Shown: one piece after another, positions 24,463 to 33,155 of the stretch | How the letters are laid out: the number at the start of each line of letters is the position of its first letter | Position numbering within the stretch: the first letter of the stretch is position 1 | Made by a program: the position numbers and the translations under genes | Notes under the pieces: model-generated | The model's input: the letters and a program-made list of their open reading frames with translations, nothing else | What the model was told of the DNA's origin: nothing | The model's database searches: none | NCBI RefSeq assembly: GCF_024160875.1 | Contig: NZ_JAIULA010000003.1 | Location: forward strand, 1 to 64,000 | Length of the DNA stretch: 64,000 nucleotides | Origin: Ligilactobacillus ubinensis | GTDB lineage: Bacteria > Bacillota > Bacilli > Lactobacillales > Lactobacillaceae | Direction of reading: 5' to 3'

Positions 24463-24505
24463 AAATAAGATTCGAAATCATATTGCAAGATTTCGAATCT
24501 TATTT
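24463..24505. terminator. Bidirectional terminator
   Basis: A perfect 17-bp stem (AAATAAGATTCGAAATC with GATTTCGAATCTTATTT) and a 9-base loop lie between the ECF gene (+) and the UspA gene (-), only 13 bases from the latter's stop. Confidence 0.92.
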
Positions 24506-24517
24506 ATTACTGTATAA

Positions 24518-24943
24518 TCATTTAACGACTAAAACATCACAAGCTGAATTTCGAATTACATAACTTGTGTGTGAGCCTACGACCAGTTTTTCAATATTAT
24601 TCATACCAGTTTGACCAATTACAATCAGGTCAATTCCATTTTCTTTTGGAAAAGTGTCTGCTAAAATATTTTTGGCGTTACCGACTAAAACATTCTCACT
24701 TACAGTTAGCTTTTTGTCAGTTGCTTCTTTTATATACGGTTGGAGATTTTCGCGCGCATACTGTGCTTGTTCACGATAAAAGTCTTCAGATGCACCAAAA
24801 GAAATATCCATGCTACGATCACGATTGATAACCCACAATAAACTAATTTTTGCATTTAGAGCTTCTGCTAGAGAGCATCCAATTGTGAATGCTTGTTTTG
24901 CCTGCTTTGAACCATCAATACCAATTAAAATATGCTTATACAT
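24518..24943 (-). CDS. Universal stress protein, UspA family
   Basis: Cytosolic stress protein of 141 residues with the ATP-binding UspA fold. It starts MYKHILIGIDGSKQAKQAF (first strand and Asp) and ends with the nucleotide loop GQTGMNNIEKLVVGSHTSYVIRNSACDVLVVK, matching G-x2-G-x9-G-S/T. Members bind ATP and adjust stress survival. I chose the ATG at 24943, about eight bases after GGGG; the frame opens at a GTG three codons earlier. It is monocistronic. Confidence 0.9.
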   Translation of the reverse strand: MYKHILIGIDGSKQAKQAFTIGCSLAEALNAKISLLWVINRDRSMDISFGASEDFYREQAQYARENLQPYIKEATDKKLTVSENVLVGNAKNILADTFPKENGIDLIVIGQTGMNNIEKLVVGSHTSYVIRNSACDVLVVK

Positions 24944-25033
24944 GATCATCACCCCTATAACTTTTAATGTAACACTAGTAATATTACAAATTCATTATAA
25001 CATATTTCATTTATATTGTAGTCATCTTTTTAT

Positions 25034-25444
25034 TTAAATTAATTTTCCATTACAATGATCTATTTCATGTTGGATAATTTGTGCGGTTGTACCTGCAAAA
25101 ACTTGTTTTACCGTTTTGAAATTATCGTTTAAATATACTACTTCTATTTTAGAATATCTTTTAGTCTGCCTGGCTCCATCAAGAGACAAACACCCTTCTT
25201 CAGTCAAATATGGTTGAAGTTTTTTAGTGATTTTAGGATTTATCATTATTATATTAAAAACGTTTAGCGAAACAATGATGATGTTTTTCTTAACGCCAAT
25301 CATATTTGCTGCCATTCCCACACAGTTCTTTTGATATGCTACTAATGTGTCTTTAAGATCTTGAATTATCGCAATATCTGCGCTCGTTGCATCCGTTGAT
25401 TTTTGAGATAAGAAAAATTCATCCCGTACTATTTTACGTATCAT
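25034..25444 (-). CDS. Peptide deformylase-like protein with altered motif 1
   Basis: Short member (136 residues) of the peptide deformylase family, which removes the formyl group from nascent proteins. Motif 2 (EEGCLSL, metal Cys near residue 93) and motif 3 (QHEIDH, His pair and Glu near 128) are intact, so the metal site can form. Motif 1, usually G-x-G-x-A-A-x-Q, reads CVGMAANM: the catalytic Gln is Met and the first Gly is Cys. Deformylases of housekeeping type are longer, near 185 residues. It is probably the accessory form, and a main def gene should exist elsewhere. A GAGGAAAG element precedes the ATG. It is monocistronic. Confidence 0.8.
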   Translation of the reverse strand: MIRKIVRDEFFLSQKSTDATSADIAIIQDLKDTLVAYQKNCVGMAANMIGVKKNIIIVSLNVFNIIMINPKITKKLQPYLTEEGCLSLDGARQTKRYSKIEVVYLNDNFKTVKQVFAGTTAQIIQHEIDHCNGKLI

Positions 25445-25570
25445 TAACTTTCCTCTGTATTATTTAGTTAGTATAAATTCACTCTAACAGAAAAGACAAT
25501 TAACGACAATCATTAATTAGAGAACGAAACAGAGTAGCAATTGGCTAATGAACTTTTATTGTAGCAACAT

Positions 25571-25597
25571 AAAAAGAATCTAGTTTCCTAGACTCTT
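25571..25597 (-). terminator. Terminator after signal peptidase I
   Basis: AAGAGTCTAG and CTAGATTCTT (minus strand, one G-U pair) close a GAAA tetraloop, followed by TTTTT. It lies nine bases past the stop at 25606. Confidence 0.88.
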
Positions 25598-25605
25598 ACA
25601 TAAAC

Positions 25606-26196
25606 TTATTTACTTGGATAAAATGAATTTATTACTTTAGTTTTAGAGTTCCAGAAGAACACTTTGGCAACACCTAGTATTTTTGTTTTTGGAACAAAGC
25701 CATAATAGCGACTATCATTCGAGACAACACGATTATCTCCTAAAACAAAATACTTTCCTTTAGGCACCGTAAAGGTTTTTCCTGTGCCTAGCGTAATGCC
25801 CTTTGCATATCTTTGTAGATTTAATGTACCCGTTGTTCGTTGTGCTTTAGTAATATAGCTTTGTGATTGATATTTACCATTTACATAAAGATCACCATTA
25901 TTTTTATACTCTATTTTATCCCCGGGTAAACCAATTATCCGTTTTACATATTTAGTATTCTTGGTAACATTACCAGATACTTTATCAACACCATAGGCAT
26001 CAAAAACAATAACCGCCCCACGTCTGATTTTTCCCATTTTAAACAACATTACTCGTTCATTATTTTGTAAATTCGGGTACATTGATGTCCCATCTACTCT
26101 AACCATTGAAAAAAAGAATGTTTTTATAATAACAGCAATCAATAATCCAACAACAATCGGCCATACCCAACTCAATATACTTCTTAATCTTTCCAC
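25606..26196 (-). CDS. Type I signal peptidase
   Basis: Membrane serine peptidase that removes signal peptides from exported proteins, 196 residues. One N-terminal helix (about 10-30) anchors it. The catalytic Ser38 is in VDGTSMYPN and the Lys85 general base is in KYVKRIIGLPGD; LGDNRVVSNDSRYYGFV near 155 is box E. The start is GTG at 26196, ten bases after AAGGAGG. It ends at a clean terminator and is preceded after 24 bases by a small membrane-protein gene, so the two are probably cotranscribed. Confidence 0.93.
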   Translation of the reverse strand: MERLRSILSWVWPIVVGLLIAVIIKTFFFSMVRVDGTSMYPNLQNNERVMLFKMGKIRRGAVIVFDAYGVDKVSGNVTKNTKYVKRIIGLPGDKIEYKNNGDLYVNGKYQSQSYITKAQRTTGTLNLQRYAKGITLGTGKTFTVPKGKYFVLGDNRVVSNDSRYYGFVPKTKILGVAKVFFWNSKTKVINSFYPSK

Positions 26197-26220
26197 CAGA
26201 AAAAATCCTCCTTAGTCAAT

Positions 26221-26628
26221 CTAATGTACAGACTGCTCCATTTTCTTGACGCAATACAAATATATACCAAACACCACACAAAAAACAAGTTCATAAACGA
26301 TAAACCAACTTTTTTGTGTATACATAAACGGCATTAGCATACACATAATCTCTAAGATAAGTTTTATGAAAAAATAGCTAGAGTAAAAATGGATTAGATT
26401 TTCTAACAAAGCAAACATACCTATAACAACAATCAAAACAGTTAAACAAATGATGAATGAAAAAACAGTATGCGTCTTATCAGTTATTTCTTGCGCCGAA
26501 TTAACTGTATAACCTTTAAATACAAAAAGGTTAACGATAAATCGATAAATCCAATCATTAACTATATAAATAATGCCTAAAACCCCAACGGAGATGTTTA
26601 ATAATTTGCTCAGCAAAATCGAGTACAC
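26221..26628 (-). CDS. Hypothetical four-helix membrane protein
   Basis: I do not recognise a family. The product has about 131-135 residues with hydrophobic stretches near 8-24, 52-72, 80-100 and 108-128, and charged ends (a KKMEQSVH tail). The start is uncertain: the GTG at 26628 overlaps GGAG, while a TTG at 26616 stands 11 bases after it. It directly precedes the signal peptidase gene with a 24-base gap, suggesting a shared transcript rather than a known partnership. Confidence 0.6.
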   Translation of the reverse strand: MYSILLSKLLNISVGVLGIIYIVNDWIYRFIVNLFVFKGYTVNSAQEITDKTHTVFSFIICLTVLIVVIGMFALLENLIHFYSSYFFIKLILEIMCMLMPFMYTQKSWFIVYELVFCVVFGIYLYCVKKMEQSVH

Positions 26629-26710
26629 TCCTTTTTAAATTCATACTCTCAATATTAAGCAGATATTAGTCAGATAAAAAGACTTTCTAGACTTCTTAAA
26701 ATATTTTTAA

Positions 26711-27535
26711 TCACAAATGAAGTTTATTTGCTAAGTTTAACAAATATTCATGACTTTGTAGCTGCTCAGTTGCATCTGTTTGATCTTTTAAAACAATTTC
26801 ATAAATGCTTGTTGCGTTTGGATTTAACAATGGCAATACATTTTTCCAATCAATATTACCCTTTCCTAAAGGCAAACTATCATGCTTTTTACCCATAGAA
26901 TCAACCAAATGATAGTGAACAATCTGACTTCTAAGACGTTTTAAGGATGCTAATAAATCTTTATTTGATCCATTTTGTTTAATAAAACAATGCGATGTAT
27001 CAAATGCTAACCGATAATTTCTAGCTAAAATACTTCTATCTTCTTGTTTCTCACCATAATAAAAAATTGGTGAAATTGAATTTTCAAACATTATATGTTC
27101 TTGACCAAGTGCAGTAAATTTATCAAGGCGTGAAAAAGCGGCTTGCTGTGCACTATTTAAATTCGGGTATAATGCAATAAAATTATTTGTATGTCTTGAG
27201 TAGGAACCATGAACTAACACTTGAACATCGTAATCAAAAGCTAACTGCAATAAATCATTAGTGCTTTTGTCAATAAAGTAATATAGTTCTGGAAAGGTAC
27301 TTTGTGGTGCGATAATTTCTGTAAACTCATTCTGATAGCGCATTGGATGATGTAGAACAATTTTATCAGTTGCTGTTGCTTTAACTTTTTCAATTGCAGC
27401 AGCTAATCGCTTTAAACCGTCTGCCGTAAAATCTTCTTCTGAAGTAAAAAATTCAAAAACATCGGGTTTATACAACAATCTATTATTAAGTTGCTCGGGT
27501 GCTACACTTGCTTTTAATCCTAAATCAATATGCAT
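26711..27535 (-). CDS. Xylose isomerase-like TIM-barrel protein
   Basis: TIM-barrel protein of 274 residues in the AP endonuclease 2/sugar phosphate isomerase superfamily. Metal-ligand-like residues are readable along the barrel: His in VLVHGSY, Glu in IMFENSI (near 150), Asp-His in FDTSHCF, His in VHYHLVDS with the following Asp, and Glu in IYEIVLK at the end. The activity is unknown; isomerases, epimerases and endonuclease IV share this layout. I chose the ATG at 27535, ten bases after GGGGAG, over the ATG at 27553. It is probably monocistronic. Confidence 0.75.
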   Translation of the reverse strand: MHIDLGLKASVAPEQLNNRLLYKPDVFEFFTSEEDFTADGLKRLAAAIEKVKATATDKIVLHHPMRYQNEFTEIIAPQSTFPELYYFIDKSTNDLLQLAFDYDVQVLVHGSYSRHTNNFIALYPNLNSAQQAAFSRLDKFTALGQEHIMFENSISPIFYYGEKQEDRSILARNYRLAFDTSHCFIKQNGSNKDLLASLKRLRSQIVHYHLVDSMGKKHDSLPLGKGNIDWKNVLPLLNPNATSIYEIVLKDQTDATEQLQSHEYLLNLANKLHL

Positions 27536-27597
27536 TTTATCCAATCTCCCCATTAAAAAACAATGTTTAACTTTGAGTCATAATATCTACTTGACCT

Positions 27598-27632
27598 CAA
27601 AAAGAGGTGAGAAAAAATATTCTCACCACTTT
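27598..27632. terminator. Terminator between degV and the TIM-barrel gene
   Basis: AAAG-x-GGTGAGAA pairs with TTCTCACC-x-CTTT (27601-27632, one mismatch, 6-base loop). On the minus strand a T-run follows, ending degV. Confidence 0.85.
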
Positions 27633-27687
27633 AAAAAATTGCAAAAACGCGTGTAACTATTGTTTCTAAATCAAAAAATAATTAAAA

Positions 27688-28554
27688 TTATTGCTTATCA
27701 ATATCACGCATCCACGCTAAGGCCAATGCTTTTTCACCTAAATGAGTACCTATTACAGGTCCAAAATAACTTATATCAACTTGACAGTCAGGATATTTCT
27801 TTTGAATTTTAGCTTGCCACTTTAAAGCAGCGTCTTCATCATTTGCATGGATAATTAAAATTCGCACCGGATAATCAATTTTAGACATAGCTTCTGAAAA
27901 CAAATCTTCAACGCGCTTTAACGCACGTTTTGTAGAGCGTACTTTTTCAAAAGCAACAATTTGATGTGATTTTTCATCAAAAGTTAAAATCGGTCTAATT
28001 TTTAAAACATTCCCAATAAAAGCTGAAGCATTAGACAAGCGTCCGCCGCGTACTAAATTTTGTAAGTCGTTAACAATAAAATACTCATCAATTGTTTTAC
28101 GTAATTCATCTAAATGAATTTTTATTTCATCAAGGTTAGCTCCCGCTTTCGCCATTCGCGCTGCTTCAATAACAAGATTTCCCATTAACATAACCGTAAT
28201 CTGTGAATCGTAAGGCATTAGCTGTATATCGGGAAGCTGTTCTTCTAAATTATATAATGTTTGACATAAGCCTGAAATAGTACTTGCCAAATGAATACTA
28301 ATTACAGCATCATATCCTTCATCTTGTAAAGATTGATATAAACTAATTAATTCACCAACTGGAGGCTGTGATGTACTTGGAAATGTTTCCGATGTTCGTA
28401 ACTTAGTGTAGAATTCTTCCGTTGTAATATCCACGCCTTCATTATATACCTGACCGTCAATAATAAACGGAATCGGAACGACCCGAATCCCGTATTTCTT
28501 TACGGTTTCCTGCGGAAGGTAGGCCGTACTGTCTGTAACAACAGCAATTTTCAT
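27688..28554 (-). CDS. DegV-family fatty acid-binding protein
   Basis: Two-domain DegV protein of about 288 residues. It shows the family start IAVVTDSTAYLPQE, the FPSTSQPPVGEL loop (near 58-70, ligand-facing Ser/Thr), and ISIHLASTISG in the first domain, with NLVRGGRLSNASAFIGNVLKIRPIL (near 160-185) in the second. In Firmicutes, DegV/FakB proteins bind a fatty acid for phosphorylation by FakA; no fakA gene is in this window. The ATG at 28554 follows AGGTG by nine bases; the frame opens at a GTG at 28566. It is divergent from rqcH. Confidence 0.92.
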   Translation of the reverse strand: MKIAVVTDSTAYLPQETVKKYGIRVVPIPFIIDGQVYNEGVDITTEEFYTKLRTSETFPSTSQPPVGELISLYQSLQDEGYDAVISIHLASTISGLCQTLYNLEEQLPDIQLMPYDSQITVMLMGNLVIEAARMAKAGANLDEIKIHLDELRKTIDEYFIVNDLQNLVRGGRLSNASAFIGNVLKIRPILTFDEKSHQIVAFEKVRSTKRALKRVEDLFSEAMSKIDYPVRILIIHANDEDAALKWQAKIQKKYPDCQVDISYFGPVIGTHLGEKALALAWMRDIDKQ

Positions 28555-28791
28555 ATACTTTTGCACCTACTTTTTTTAATTTTCACAAATATTATCATAA
28601 CATACTATATTTATACATTCTAGCATGAGTACACTTCAAGTGCACTTAAATAACAGAATTCTCTTTCGATTATGAACGAAATAAAGCAAAAGTGCAAATT
28701 TAATTGCATAAAATAAGGTAAATGTTGCAATATGGCTTATTTGTTGTGGTAAAATTAAACGCAAAGACTTTTTAGAAAGCGAGTGAGAAGC

Positions 28792-30504
28792 ATGTCCTTT
28801 GACGGATTATTTACCCATTCGATGGCAAATGAACTTAATCAAAAACTTAGTTCAGGTCGTGTTATGCGGATTTCACAACCTTTTCCAAATGAAATAATAA
28901 TTACTGTTCGCGCGAATAGAAAGAACTATCCACTTTTATTGTCTGCCCATCCGATGTATGCGCGAGTTCAGATTACTAAGATTCCTTATACCAACCCACC
29001 CGTACCTACTAAATTTACAATGATGTTGCGCAAATATCTCGAAGGGGCCCGTTTGATTTCAATTAAACAACCTGAGAATGACCGTATTTTGAATTTTTAT
29101 TTTTCAAATCGAAATGAATTAGGTGATCAGATGCCCCTCATTTTAAGTTCTGAAATTATGGGTAGGCATAGTAATCTCATCTTAATTAATCAGCAAAGCA
29201 ATAAAATTATTGATACTATCAAACATGTTGGCATGGATCAAAATAGATACCGAACTTTACTACCTGGTTCAACTTATCGTACGCCACCTAAGCAAGATAA
29301 ACAAAACCCTTTAACAACAAAAGCAGAAGATATTAATGCATTGGTTCGTCAATACCCCAATCGCGAAATCTTTGCACAACAATTAGTAAAAAGATTCCAA
29401 GGTATTGCAGCAGATAGTGCTTTATATATTGCTGATTATCTGCATATGCATTCTGTTGACACAGATACTTTAAAAAATCTATGGCAGCAATTAGATACAC
29501 CGACGCCTACTTTAGTTGAACAACCGCAACTATCTTTCTCATGTTTTGCGTATTCTCAACTAGAAAACAATAGTCAGCAAACCTTCAGTTCATTAAGTGA
29601 ATTATTAGACACATTCTATCGCCATAAAGCCACACGTGATCGTGTCCAGCAACAAGGAACAAAACTAATCCATACGGTTAAAGTAAATTTAAATAAGAAT
29701 CGAAAAAAACTGGCTAAATTGACAAAAGAATTGCAAACGACCAATAAAGCAGATATCTACCGAGTTAAAGGCGAAATTCTTACTACCTTTTTGTATAAAA
29801 TAGAACGTGGAATGCAAGAAATTACTTTGCCTAATTATTATGATAATGATAAGCCACTAAAAATTACTCTATCGAATCAACTATCACCTTCACAAAACGC
29901 TCAAAAATATTTTAAACGCTATACTAAATTACGTAATGCCGTTAAATTTATAAACGAGCAAATGGCATTAACCAAAACAGAGATTAATTATTTAGAAAAT
30001 ATTCAATCACAACTTGAATTAGCTACACCTAAAGATTTACCAGATATTGATCTTGAATTACGTCAAGAAGGTTATCTAAAAAAGCAGAAAGGTAAAAACA
30101 CCAAACGCAAACAAAAACTTAGTCAACCTGAGCTTTTTTATGCTAGTGATGGTACAAAAATATTTGTTGGTAAAAATAATTTACAAAATGATCACCTTAG
30201 TTTAAAAAAAGCTGCAAAAAAAGACTGGTGGTTGCATGTTAAAGATTTTCCCGGCTCGCATGTAATTATAAATACGGAACATCCTAGTGAGCAAACTTTA
30301 ATTGAGGCTGCATCTTTAGCCGCCTATTTTTCAAAAGAACGTTCTTCAAGCAATGTTTTAGTCGATTATGTTCAAGTGAAAAAACTACGGAAACCTAATG
30401 GTGCAAAACCTGGTTTTGTTATCTATGAGGGTCAACAAACCATTTCGGTTACTCCTTCTGTAAATTTAATCGATAGTTTAAAAAAAGACACTACCACAAT
30501 CTAA
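28792..30504 (+). CDS. rqcH: Rqc2 homologue RqcH (NFACT family)
   Basis: Ribosome-quality-control factor that binds stalled 50S-peptidyl-tRNA and recruits tRNA(Ala) to add Ala tails; formerly named fibronectin-binding protein. It has 570 residues, the normal length. NFACT-N is at about 1-240 (start MSFDGLFTHSMANEL), two coiled-coil stretches around 285-425, and NFACT-R at about 440-550 with DWWLHVKDFPGSHVII (D-W-x-H conserved). The best start is the ATG at 28792; an in-frame GTG at 28783 is possible, and the GAGTGAG upstream is only a weak ribosome site. A strong hairpin follows directly. Confidence 0.93.
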   Translation: MSFDGLFTHSMANELNQKLSSGRVMRISQPFPNEIIITVRANRKNYPLLLSAHPMYARVQITKIPYTNPPVPTKFTMMLRKYLEGARLISIKQPENDRILNFYFSNRNELGDQMPLILSSEIMGRHSNLILINQQSNKIIDTIKHVGMDQNRYRTLLPGSTYRTPPKQDKQNPLTTKAEDINALVRQYPNREIFAQQLVKRFQGIAADSALYIADYLHMHSVDTDTLKNLWQQLDTPTPTLVEQPQLSFSCFAYSQLENNSQQTFSSLSELLDTFYRHKATRDRVQQQGTKLIHTVKVNLNKNRKKLAKLTKELQTTNKADIYRVKGEILTTFLYKIERGMQEITLPNYYDNDKPLKITLSNQLSPSQNAQKYFKRYTKLRNAVKFINEQMALTKTEINYLENIQSQLELATPKDLPDIDLELRQEGYLKKQKGKNTKRKQKLSQPELFYASDGTKIFVGKNNLQNDHLSLKKAAKKDWWLHVKDFPGSHVIINTEHPSEQTLIEAASLAAYFSKERSSSNVLVDYVQVKKLRKPNGAKPGFVIYEGQQTISVTPSVNLIDSLKKDTTTI

Positions 30505-30562
30505 AAAAGAGTTCTAGACAAATAACGTAGCAAAATGCGCCTCAATGTCTAGAACTCTTTTT
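30503..30562. terminator. Bidirectional terminator between rqcH and parC
   Basis: AAAAAGAGTTCTAGACA pairs with TGTCTAGAACTCTTTTT (30504-30562), with a loop of about 25 bases. It starts within the rqcH stop codon. Confidence 0.92.
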
Positions 30563-30684
30563 ATCTCTAAATATTTAGTAACAAAATATACGCTCAAAGG
30601 CAACTAGTTGTGCTTAAATCCATAATTTAAGATAAAGCTTATTAACGCTCTTTTAGCAAACCGCCTTTTGTCGCATTCTCATTT

Positions 30685-33144
30685 CTATTCTTTTTCGTCT
30701 GTTGAACTATTGGTTGTTTCCATCTCTAAGTTGTTCCATGTTACAGGAATCCCCTGTGTTTCAACATCTAATAGAAATGATCCATTTGAATATCTATCAC
30801 CAAATGGATGATCTTTCGGAGATATATCGATTGTTTCTTGTTTATTTGTTAATAACCTGAATGTTTGATTATCATTTATTATTTGGGCTAGTATAATACG
30901 ATGCGGATTACGCTTAAGTTCACGCATAATTTGAACACCACGGCGCGCTCTTGTTGTTTTCGTGACTTCACTAACTTTCATTTTCTTAAAAGCACCTCGT
31001 TGTGTTAATACACCAACGACGTCGTTTTCGCTAACTAATAATACACTTATCAAGTAATCATCACGTAAATCCATACATTTAACACCTGCAGCCTTAGCTC
31101 CATTAACAGGCACTTCACTTAAATCATATCTTAAACCATAAGCAGCATTTGTAATACAAAAGACCTGTAAGTCCTGCCTAATGTTTTCTTGATAATTAAT
31201 CAAAATAACGTCATCACTATTCTTTTTTAATTTGATAAATGATGATGCTCTGGTTTTATATGTTCGCCCTGGTTTTAGTTCATTTAGTGGTGTTTGCTTA
31301 ATGAACCCTTCTCGTGTTGCAAATACGAAATTACCAGTTTGCTCTAGATCCTTAAAAATATAGGCCTTTAAAACAACTTCATCAGCATCTAATCCAACTG
31401 TCTGAGATAAATGCTCCCCAGTATCTTTCCAACGCTGTTCACTTATCTCATGTACCGGACGATAAATCACATGGCCCTTATTAGTAAAGATTAAAAGATG
31501 ATTTAGCGTATTCGCTGTAGTTTGAAGAATGGGATAATCTTCATCTTTAAGTCCATTTTCTGCATTACCTGAAGCATTAAATGATCTTAATGATGAACGT
31601 TTTACATAACCATCATGTGATACCAACACCATAACATCTTCTTGCGCAACGGTTACTTCTGTTTCAACTTGAATGTTCTCAATTTCTGCTTGAATTTCTG
31701 TACGACGCTGTGTAGCATAATTTTTTACAATAGTTAGTAATTCTTTTTTTATGACTTTATCTAATTCTTTTTGATTGCCTAAAATGTTCTCATATTTTTC
31801 GATATGTTCACGTAAGTCCTTAGCCTCTTCTTCTAAAGCAACGACATCCGTATTTGTTAACCGATATAATTGTAATGATACAATAGCTTCAGCTTGCTTT
31901 TGTGTAAATTGGAAACTTACTACCAAATTTTTTTGAGCATCAGCTTTATTTTTAGACCCACGAATCGTTTTAATCACTTCATCTAAAATAGAAAGCATCT
32001 TAATAAGGCCTTCTACGATGTGTGCACGCGCCTTAGCCTTATTTAAATCAAATTGTGTACGTTTAGTTGTAACATCTCTTTGATGGGCTATATAGGCTGT
32101 TAAAATCTTTTTTAGACCAACATGCTCCGGTCGTTTATTATTAATTGCTACCATGTTGAAATTATATGAAATTTGTAAATCTGTATTTTTAAGTAAGAAA
32201 TTCAAGATTCCCTGTGCATTAGCATTCTTTTTCAACTCGACAACAATTCGCAAACCTTCACGATCACTTTCATCCCGAACTTCTGCAATACCTTCAACTT
32301 TTTTTAGTAAACGTAATTCATCAATGTGTTTAACTAAACTGGCTTTATTAACTTCGTAAGGAATTTCGGTAACAACAATTTGTTCCTTACCCCCGCGAAG
32401 ACTTTCAATCTGGGTACGTGCTCTTAAAATTGTACGTCCCCGTCCAGTTTCATATGCTTTTTTAATTCCATCTAAGCCCTGTAATATTCCTCCAGTAGGA
32501 AAATCAGGTCCCTTGACAAAGCGCATTAGTTCAGGTAACTGCGCTTGTGGGTGCTCTAGTAAATAAATAGTAGCGTCAATCGTTTCTTTTAGATTATGGG
32601 TTGGAATTTCAGTTGCATAACCCGCTGAAATTCCAGTTGATCCATTAACTAGTAAATTAGGGAAGCGTGCTGGTAAAACCATTGGTTCATACTCAGTATC
32701 ATCAAAGTTCAATACCATATCAACAGTCTTTTTATCAATATCACGTAACATTTCTGAAGCTATCTTTGATAGCCGTGCCTCAGTATATCGCATAGCAGCA
32801 GGTGGATCCCCGTCCATTGAGCCATTGTTACCGTGCATTTCAATTAAGGGTTCACGTAATTTCCAATCTTGGCTTAGTCTAACCATTGCTTCATAAATAG
32901 AACTATCACCATGCGGGTGAAAATTACCCATAACGTTACCAACGGATTTTGCTGATTTTCTAAAGGCTTTGTCATAAGTATTTCCATCCTGATTCATTGC
33001 AAAAAGAATACGCCGTTGTACTGGCTTAAGACCGTCACGGATATCTGGTAAAGCACGTTCTTGGATAATATATTTTGAATATCGGCCAAATCGTTCACCC
33101 ATAACAGCTTCAAGTGAAAGTTCCTGAATATTATTATGTGTCAC
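30685..33144 (-). CDS. parC: DNA topoisomerase IV subunit A
   Basis: Breakage-reunion subunit that decatenates daughter chromosomes together with ParE. It has 819 residues. The quinolone-resistance region HPHGDSSIYEAMVRLSQ is near 78-94; the catalytic Tyr is in AMRYTEARLSKIA near 120. The tower/coiled-coil lies at about 350-490, and beta-pinwheel repeats follow to the end. The GTG start follows GGAGG by seven bases. It begins 11 bases after parE, so the two are one operon. Wild-type Ser-Ser and Glu are at the usual quinolone sites. Confidence 0.97.
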   Translation of the reverse strand: MTHNNIQELSLEAVMGERFGRYSKYIIQERALPDIRDGLKPVQRRILFAMNQDGNTYDKAFRKSAKSVGNVMGNFHPHGDSSIYEAMVRLSQDWKLREPLIEMHGNNGSMDGDPPAAMRYTEARLSKIASEMLRDIDKKTVDMVLNFDDTEYEPMVLPARFPNLLVNGSTGISAGYATEIPTHNLKETIDATIYLLEHPQAQLPELMRFVKGPDFPTGGILQGLDGIKKAYETGRGRTILRARTQIESLRGGKEQIVVTEIPYEVNKASLVKHIDELRLLKKVEGIAEVRDESDREGLRIVVELKKNANAQGILNFLLKNTDLQISYNFNMVAINNKRPEHVGLKKILTAYIAHQRDVTTKRTQFDLNKAKARAHIVEGLIKMLSILDEVIKTIRGSKNKADAQKNLVVSFQFTQKQAEAIVSLQLYRLTNTDVVALEEEAKDLREHIEKYENILGNQKELDKVIKKELLTIVKNYATQRRTEIQAEIENIQVETEVTVAQEDVMVLVSHDGYVKRSSLRSFNASGNAENGLKDEDYPILQTTANTLNHLLIFTNKGHVIYRPVHEISEQRWKDTGEHLSQTVGLDADEVVLKAYIFKDLEQTGNFVFATREGFIKQTPLNELKPGRTYKTRASSFIKLKKNSDDVILINYQENIRQDLQVFCITNAAYGLRYDLSEVPVNGAKAAGVKCMDLRDDYLISVLLVSENDVVGVLTQRGAFKKMKVSEVTKTTRARRGVQIMRELKRNPHRIILAQIINDNQTFRLLTNKQETIDISPKDHPFGDRYSNGSFLLDVETQGIPVTWNNLEMETTNSSTDEKE

Positions 33145-33155
33145 TTTAATACCTC

